DNA of 64,000 nt from Nitrospiraceae bacterium (lineage in GTDB: Bacteria; Nitrospirota; Thermodesulfovibrionia; Thermodesulfovibrionales; UBA1546), in NCBI GenBank assembly GCA_021373015.1, contig JAJFTJ010000005.1:289072-353071 (forward strand). Direction: 5' to 3'. The notes under the pieces were generated by a model. The model worked only from the letters and a program-made list of their open reading frames with translations, ran no database searches and had not been told where the DNA came from. The position numbers were made by a program, and so were the translations under genes. Every line of letters starts with the position of its first letter. Within the stretch, counting starts at the first letter, position 1. Of this stretch, positions 59,845 through 64,000 are shown piece after piece.

Positions 59845-61088
59845 TATTTTCCTCCTATCTTTTTCAGCACCTCTTCAAAAGAAGAGAGATTTGGTTTTAT
59901 ATAATGTGGCGAAACCATATGCCCGGTTAATGCCTCCTGTGTCTTAAGACCATTGCCTGTAATACAGATAACGGTTGTCTCATCTTTTGCTATCTTTCCT
60001 GTTTCAATCAGTTTCTTTGTGCATGCAACTGTCACGCCCCCTGCTGTTTCTGCAAATATGCCTTCTGTCTTTGCAAGAAGTTTTATTCCGTCTATTATCT
60101 CTTTGTCTGACACGTCCTCTCCATAACCGCCTGTCTCTTTAACTGCCTGCGCAGCATAAAACCCGTCAGCAGGATTGCCTATTGCAAGTGATTTCGCAAC
60201 AGTGTTAGGCTTTACAGGCTTTATAACATCAGATCCTTTTTTTATTGCAACTGATATAGGAGAACAGCCTGTTGCCTGCGCAGCAAAGACCTTTGTATCA
60301 AGTTCCTTTATAATCCCTATTTTTTTGAACTCTTTAAATGATTTCCATATCTTAGTTAAAAGCGAACCGCTTGCGCATGGGACAACGACATTGTCAGGAG
60401 CTTCCCATCCTAACTGCTCAATTATCTCAAAGCCCATTGTCTTAGAGCCTTCAGCATAGAACGGCCTGATATTAATATTTACAAAAGCCCACTTGTATTT
60501 ATTTGCTATTTCACTGCAGAGCCTGTTAACTTCATCATAATTGCCGTCAACAGCAATAAGATTAGGCTCATAAACAAGAGACGCTACTATTTTACTTGCC
60601 TCAAGAGATGCAGGGATAAACACAAATCTTTTGAATCCTGATTCAGCGCCGTGCGCAGAAACAGAATGTGCAAGATTGCCTGTAGAAGCACATGCAACTG
60701 TATCGAATCCAAACTCTTTAGCCTTTGTGAGAGCAACTGCAACAACCCTGTCCTTGAATGACAGGGTAGGATGCGCAACAGTATCATCTTTTATATAAAG
60801 ATCCTTTATTCCAAAAAACTTAGCAAGATTTTTTGCCTTTATCAGGGGAGTAAATCCCGATGACAGACCAACCTGCGGCTCGCCGTCGATAGGAAGCAGT
60901 TCCTTATAACGCCATAAGTTTTGTTCTCTCTTTTCGATTCGTTTTCGTGTTAAAACACGCTTTATATTTTTATAGTCATAAACAGCCTCTAATGGGCCGA
61001 AACAAAATTCACAAACATATATGGGAGCAATCGAATATTCTCTTCCGCATTCTCTGCATTTCAGACCGCTTATATATCCCATATGCAC
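59844..61088 (-). CDS. Threonine synthase paralogue with N-terminal zinc ribbon
   Basis: 414 residues with an N-terminal zinc-ribbon (CRECGREYSIAPIYVCEFC, residues ~10-28) and a PLP fold: PLP-lysine in HPTLSFKDRV, ACASTGNLAHSV, GSLLTKIW. It is longer and distinct from the thrC at 58180. Being coupled to a MoaD-like carrier, it may make a sulfur amino acid from phosphohomoserine instead of threonine; plain threonine synthase remains possible. Confidence 0.82.
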   Translation of the reverse strand: MHMGYISGLKCRECGREYSIAPIYVCEFCFGPLEAVYDYKNIKRVLTRKRIEKREQNLWRYKELLPIDGEPQVGLSSGFTPLIKAKNLAKFFGIKDLYIKDDTVAHPTLSFKDRVVAVALTKAKEFGFDTVACASTGNLAHSVSAHGAESGFKRFVFIPASLEASKIVASLVYEPNLIAVDGNYDEVNRLCSEIANKYKWAFVNINIRPFYAEGSKTMGFEIIEQLGWEAPDNVVVPCASGSLLTKIWKSFKEFKKIGIIKELDTKVFAAQATGCSPISVAIKKGSDVIKPVKPNTVAKSLAIGNPADGFYAAQAVKETGGYGEDVSDKEIIDGIKLLAKTEGIFAETAGGVTVACTKKLIETGKIAKDETTVICITGNGLKTQEALTGHMVSPHYIKPNLSSFEEVLKKIGGK

Positions 61089-61181
61089 CTCCTTATTAAA
61101 TTTGAAGTTGAAAATGAGGTATTATTTTACTCCAAATCAAAGAAAAAATTAAAGGATTGGTTTAACGTTTGTTTTTCAATG

Positions 61182-61214
61182 CATAAATGGCGGAAATCAT
61201 TCCCGCCATTTATG
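61182..61214. repeat. 12-bp inverted repeat hairpin
   Basis: Perfect arms cataaatggcgg (61182-61193) and ccgccatttatg (61203-61214) with a 9-base loop, in the gap between the threonine-synthase-paralogue operon and the secreted protein gene. No T-run follows on either strand, so it is a hairpin of unknown function, perhaps ending the transcript of the gene at 61246-61923. Confidence 0.6.
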
Positions 61215-61245
61215 TCAAATTATCAGGATATAATTATCTGCTTTT

Positions 61246-61923
61246 TTAATCGCCGTTCGGATTTTTCTTTTTGACTGGAGAAAGTGCGAATTCCATCATT
61301 CCTGCTCCAACAATATTCATCTCCTGACCTTTTTCCCAAGGGCTGTTGATTTTAACATTGATCTTTTCTACCTTCATGCGGAGTTTGTCCAGTTTCATGA
61401 AATAACTCCAGCATTCTGATTTTGTTGCTGTGTCTTCAAAAGTAAATCTGTATCTGTAACGCATTACGTATTGTTTAGGCTGCGGGAACCAGCTGTTTGT
61501 AATGCGGCATGTTTTCGGAGCATCAGCAAAAATTATATGCGGCATCTGAAACAGAGGGAAAGCGCTGTTATACTGCATGTCTCCAAGTTCCATCCACCCG
61601 TTTATAATAATCACTGAATCTTTCTCGCCAGTTCTAATTTTGTCATTATTGTCTTTTATCCCCGAAGTATTGCCGGTGATTCCTTCAATCTTAAAATCAG
61701 CATTAAAAACTTCTCTTTTCCCAACACCAGTAGAAAGCATCTTAGCATCTACCTTAGAATCCTTTTTAAGCGCTTTGGTTGCTGGAGTTTGTTTTGATTT
61801 TGTTAAAGGCTGCGATTTTGTAGCAGGTACAATTTTTTGCTCATCTTCGCAAATACCTAAGCCAGGAGTCAGAAAAATAATCAAGATAGCTGCAGCAGCC
61901 AAAAATGAAAGTATTTTACTCAT
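61246..61923 (-). CDS. Secreted hypothetical protein with lysine-rich linker, 225 aa
   Basis: Signal peptide (ILSFLAAAAILIIFLTPGLGIC) followed by a low-complexity Lys/Thr linker (~30-70) and a globular domain with several aromatic residues (GWMELGDMQYNSAFPLFQMP). The ATG at 61923 has AAGGAGG 8 bases upstream; an in-frame ATG at 61929 sits too close to it. No family is recognised. Confidence 0.65.
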   Translation of the reverse strand: MSKILSFLAAAAILIIFLTPGLGICEDEQKIVPATKSQPLTKSKQTPATKALKKDSKVDAKMLSTGVGKREVFNADFKIEGITGNTSGIKDNNDKIRTGEKDSVIIINGWMELGDMQYNSAFPLFQMPHIIFADAPKTCRITNSWFPQPKQYVMRYRYRFTFEDTATKSECWSYFMKLDKLRMKVEKINVKINSPWEKGQEMNIVGAGMMEFALSPVKKKNPNGD

Positions 61924-62103
61924 AAACATTCCCTCCTTATTATCTGAGACATGTTTTATTGGATTGCATGCCTTATTTTAATTTCGAGGATACCATAATC
62001 TTCGTAAGATAGCCAAGATTAATCAGCGGTAAATTCTTTGTTCATTTGGGGAATGAAATCGCATATTGTAGATATGCGTACAAATTTCAAGATTACTACT
62101 TCT

Positions 62104-62449
62104 TGGTGGAGGCGCGGGGAATTGAACCCCGGTCCGAAAGCACTATTCTCAGGCATCTACATGTTTATCCTGTTTATTAAATTTCGGATGATAAACTGCC
62201 AACAGGCAGGCTCTTCATCATCCAATCTCCTTTAGGTCTCGTCTCAGATTCAGGAGAATAATCCTTGACCAGCCTGCTGTCCGACGCTATCCCCAGAACA
62301 CAGGCGATCCCGGAGTAGCGTGCTGCTTTAATTAAGCAGCGAGTGCCAGTTCGTTGTTGGCGTTTGTGTTTTTTCCACCTTTTAACGTGCTGATGGATCC
62401 ACGACATGCAACCTGAGCCTCATAACCCCCGTCGAGCCCTTTCGCCCCC
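62104..62449 (-). ncRNA. ssrA: tmRNA (ssrA)
   Basis: 346-nt transfer-messenger RNA. The 5' end GGGGGCG pairs with the 3' CGCCTCC, followed by ACCA. The 3' T-arm region is GGTTCAATTCCCCGCGCC-like. The tag reading frame ends in NANNELALAA followed by TAA, with the stop in the loop of a short hairpin (GCTGC/GCAGC). The exact resume codon is not certain. It rescues stalled ribosomes with SmpB, encoded ~600 bp away. Confidence 0.95.
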
Positions 62450-62687
62450 GAAAGATAGAAGCTGTAATAGTATTATAACATTTAAAGAAAATTGAAGGAT
62501 TAAAAATAAACTGTAAATATCAAAACAGTTGATACTAAAATAAACAATTTATCTGTTCTGAATAATACTTACATTCAACAGGAAGTTAATAATTAATGCC
62601 ACAGCAAACACAGTCATTTTTAAATTCATGCCTGCTGTGGCATCCCAGAGGAAACGCTAAATTAAAAATAACTTAATCACCAATATT
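62450..62687. other. Non-coding gap upstream of ssrA with an 11-bp inverted repeat
   Basis: Contains TATAAT-like sequence on the minus strand about 22 bases before the tmRNA, presumably its promoter, and an inverted repeat atgccacagca (62596-62606)/tgctgtggcat (62633-62643) with a 26-base loop, which may end the transcript of the membrane-protein gene at 62688-62861. I see no credible coding frame. Confidence 0.5.
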
Positions 62688-62861
62688 TTACTTGCGTTTA
62701 TTGACAACAAAGCCTATAACACCAAGTACAATCGAAATCACAGCAATTACTTTAGTTGCTACTGGACCGCAAGCAATGCAGGTTATGCCTTCCGGGGTGA
62801 ACATCAATCCGCCGATAATAATTACCCATGCCCAAGTTAAAGGACCTATTAATTTTGCCAT
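62688..62861 (-). CDS. Small two-helix membrane protein with CxxC, 57 aa
   Basis: AAAAGGAGAAAG precedes the ATG. Two membrane helices (LTWAWVIIIGGLMF and VIAVISIVLGVIGFVV) flank a short loop with CIACGP, whose two cysteines could form a disulfide or hold a metal. It lies between ssrA and smpB on the same strand. No family recognised. Confidence 0.6.
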   Translation of the reverse strand: MAKLIGPLTWAWVIIIGGLMFTPEGITCIACGPVATKVIAVISIVLGVIGFVVNKRK

Positions 62862-63057
62862 AATTCTTTCTCCTTTTGTTATCTGAATTCAGAAAATTAA
62901 TTTGTAAAAATTTTGTGACCATATTACCAGCTAAAATAAAAACCATCACCTCCTTTTTAACATTGTTTTCTGAATCTTTATAGTTTATACATCGAAAAAT
63001 TCTTATAAAACTTTAGTGGAAAGATTTCTGTATTGCGCTAACCGTAATGGGGAAAAA

Positions 63058-63507
63058 CTATCGATTTCTGCTTTTCATCGCCTTGTCAATTTCTCTTTTT
63101 GCCTCGCGCTCTTTGATTGATTCGCGTTTCTCATACTGTTTCTTGCCTTTTGCAAGACCGATCTCAACCTTTGCAACAGATTTTTTGAAATATACTTTAA
63201 GCGGAATAAGTGAATAACCCTTTTGTGCAACCTTCCCCTGGAGTCTCTCTATCTCTTTCTTGTGCAGAAGAAGTTTTCTTGTACGCAAAGGCTCATGATT
63301 CATTATATTGCCATGTGAGTAAGGACTGATATGGCAGTTAAAAAGAAATGCCTCATCATTTTTTATCAGGACATAGCTGTCCTTGAGATTTCCCTTGCCG
63401 TCTCTTAAAGACTTTACTTCAGTGCCGAGCAGAGATATCCCTGCTTCAATAGTCTCCTCAATATGGTAATCATGAAAAGCCTTCCTATTCTGGCAGATAA
63501 TATTCAT
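63058..63507 (-). CDS. smpB: SsrA-binding protein SmpB
   Basis: 149-residue partner of tmRNA. N-terminal [32 protein letters not shown] and YLLIPL-type barrel ([27 protein letters not shown]) and the basic C-terminal tail ([16 protein letters not shown]) that reaches the decoding site. The start at 63507 or 63513 (two codons more) cannot be separated; further upstream codons are not SmpB-like. Confidence 0.94.
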   Translation of the reverse strand: MNIICQNRKAFHDYHIEETIEAGISLLGTEVKSLRDGKGNLKDSYVLIKNDEAFLFNCHISPYSHGNIMNHEPLRTRKLLLHKKEIERLQGKVAQKGYSLIPLKVYFKKSVAKVEIGLAKGKKQYEKRESIKEREAKREIDKAMKSRNR

Positions 63508-63583
63508 GTGCATATGATACCATGATAAAAAAATTTCTTTACACCATCTAGTATGAATCCTATAATAACTCAGAAAAATAACC

Positions 63584-64000
63584 ATGAGCCAACAAGAAGA
63601 GCTTTTAGAAGTTACAGACGACAAAGGCAGGGTGATTTCCCTTGCTCCAAGATCACAAATCCACGGGAATCCTTCTCTCATTCACCGCGTTGTCCATGTT
63701 CTTGTGTTCAACAACAAAGGAGAGCTTCTTTTACAGAAACGCTCTATTAATAAAGATGTTGCCCCCGGCAAATGGGACACCTCAGTTGGAGGACATGTAA
63801 ATCCAAAAGAAGAACTGATAGATGCAGCAAAAAGAGAGATGAAGGAAGAGCTGGGAATAGAAAGATACGAACTTGATTTTTTATATTCTTATACTCACTC
63901 AAACTATTATGAAACAGAATTGGTACATACATACTCCTGCAATTACAATGATAATATTATGTTCGATAAATACGAGATAGACAAAGTCAAAATATGGAGC
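63584..64000 (+). CDS. Nudix hydrolase (YfcD/IPP-isomerase-like), 3' end cut off by the window
   Basis: Partial gene: starts at ATG 63584 and runs off the right edge. Nudix box [20 protein letters not shown] plus ELGIE is intact, with WDTSVGGHV before it. The N-terminal region ([19 protein letters not shown]) resembles YfcD-type Nudix proteins. It diverges from smpB across a ~70-bp gap. Confidence 0.85.
   Translation, partial: MSQQEELLEVTDDKGRVISLAPRSQIHGNPSLIHRVVHVLVFNNKGELLLQKRSINKDVAPGKWDTSVGGHVNPKEELIDAAKREMKEELGIERYELDFLYSYTHSNYYETELVHTYSCNYNDNIMFDKYEIDKVKIWS

Noticed and set aside
62177-62407. 76-codon minus-strand frame
   Set aside because: Lies wholly inside the tmRNA gene and includes its tag-coding part out of context.
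62549-62629. 26-codon hydrophobic frame (minus strand) between ssrA and the small membrane gene
   Set aside because: No ribosome-binding site, and it overlaps the inverted repeat 62596-62643; too weak to call.
62752-62949. 65-codon minus-strand frame
   Set aside because: Out-of-frame shadow of the 57-residue membrane protein, which has the good ribosome-binding site.
1-64000. CRISPR arrays, transposase insertion sequences, or rRNA genes
   Set aside because: I looked for regular direct repeats, transposase-like frames and rRNA signatures and saw none.

Overview
The window is a 64 kb piece of an AT-rich, Gram-negative bacterial chromosome. It encodes outer-membrane assembly proteins (an Omp85 protein and TamB), an LPS heptosyltransferase, periplasmic chaperones and lipoproteins. 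The gene set is ClpC, a MglA-like GTPase, a DUF4416 protein, DUF362 and NIL-domain proteins, a MoaD-like sulfur carrier, an archaeal-type phosphoglycerate mutase and ferritin-like proteins beside an Fe/Mn superoxide dismutase. This best fits an anaerobic or microaerophilic member of the Nitrospirota (Thermodesulfovibrionia-like) or a deltaproteobacterial relative. That placement is inferred from gene content only.

Region 1 (1-3.4 kb) carries a DtxR-type metal regulator and two tRNA methylthiotransferases (miaB, mtaB). Region 2 (3.40-9.86 kb) is the most striking part: a complete filamentous-phage (inovirus) prophage bounded by two dif-like sites, so it was probably inserted by host XerCD. It has a strongly T-rich coding strand, a G5-6TT ribosome-binding signal before most genes, small membrane and coat proteins, a pIII-like adsorption protein, a Zot/pI ATPase, a structured non-coding region, an HUH rolling-circle Rep and a membrane-anchored DUF2726 nuclease-like protein. 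Host genes on both sides point towards dif, as expected at a replication terminus.

Region 3 (9.9-30.3 kb) is mostly minus strand: a DUF362 ferredoxin, nadE, a TauE exporter with a haem-sensing diguanylate cyclase, acpS-pdxJ, and a long co-directional string amt - peptide-binding lipoprotein - glnD - tamB - Omp85 - SurA-like. A near-perfect sigma-54 promoter precedes amt. Next come tpiA-secG and, coupled to secG by TAATG, a tiny membrane-protein frame interrupted by an in-frame TGA with a SECIS-like hairpin (candidate selenoprotein).

Region 4 (30.4-42.8 kb) is mostly plus-strand housekeeping: cspA, mdh, ndk, tatA, clpC, a TlpA thioredoxin, DUF4416, secA, a GAF-GGDEF protein and a MglA-like GTPase, with proB on the minus strand. 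Region 5 (42.8-49.7 kb) has an acyl-CoA synthetase, tRNA-Asn, a DsrE-like pair, a heptosyltransferase and a redox/stress set (two ferritin-like proteins, nitroreductase, SOD). It also has a self-contained transcription unit for a 20-residue Cys-rich peptide whose frame continues past an amber codon.

Region 6 (49.7-64 kb) holds an AMIN amidase, an orphan EcfT-like protein, an N-acyl-D-amino-acid deacylase and obgE. It also holds a minus-strand amino-acid/sulfur operon (threonine synthase paralogue, MoaD-like carrier ending GG-Met, NIL protein, thrC, apgM-like, lysC, cysM) and the trans-translation pair ssrA and smpB. A Nudix hydrolase runs off the right edge.
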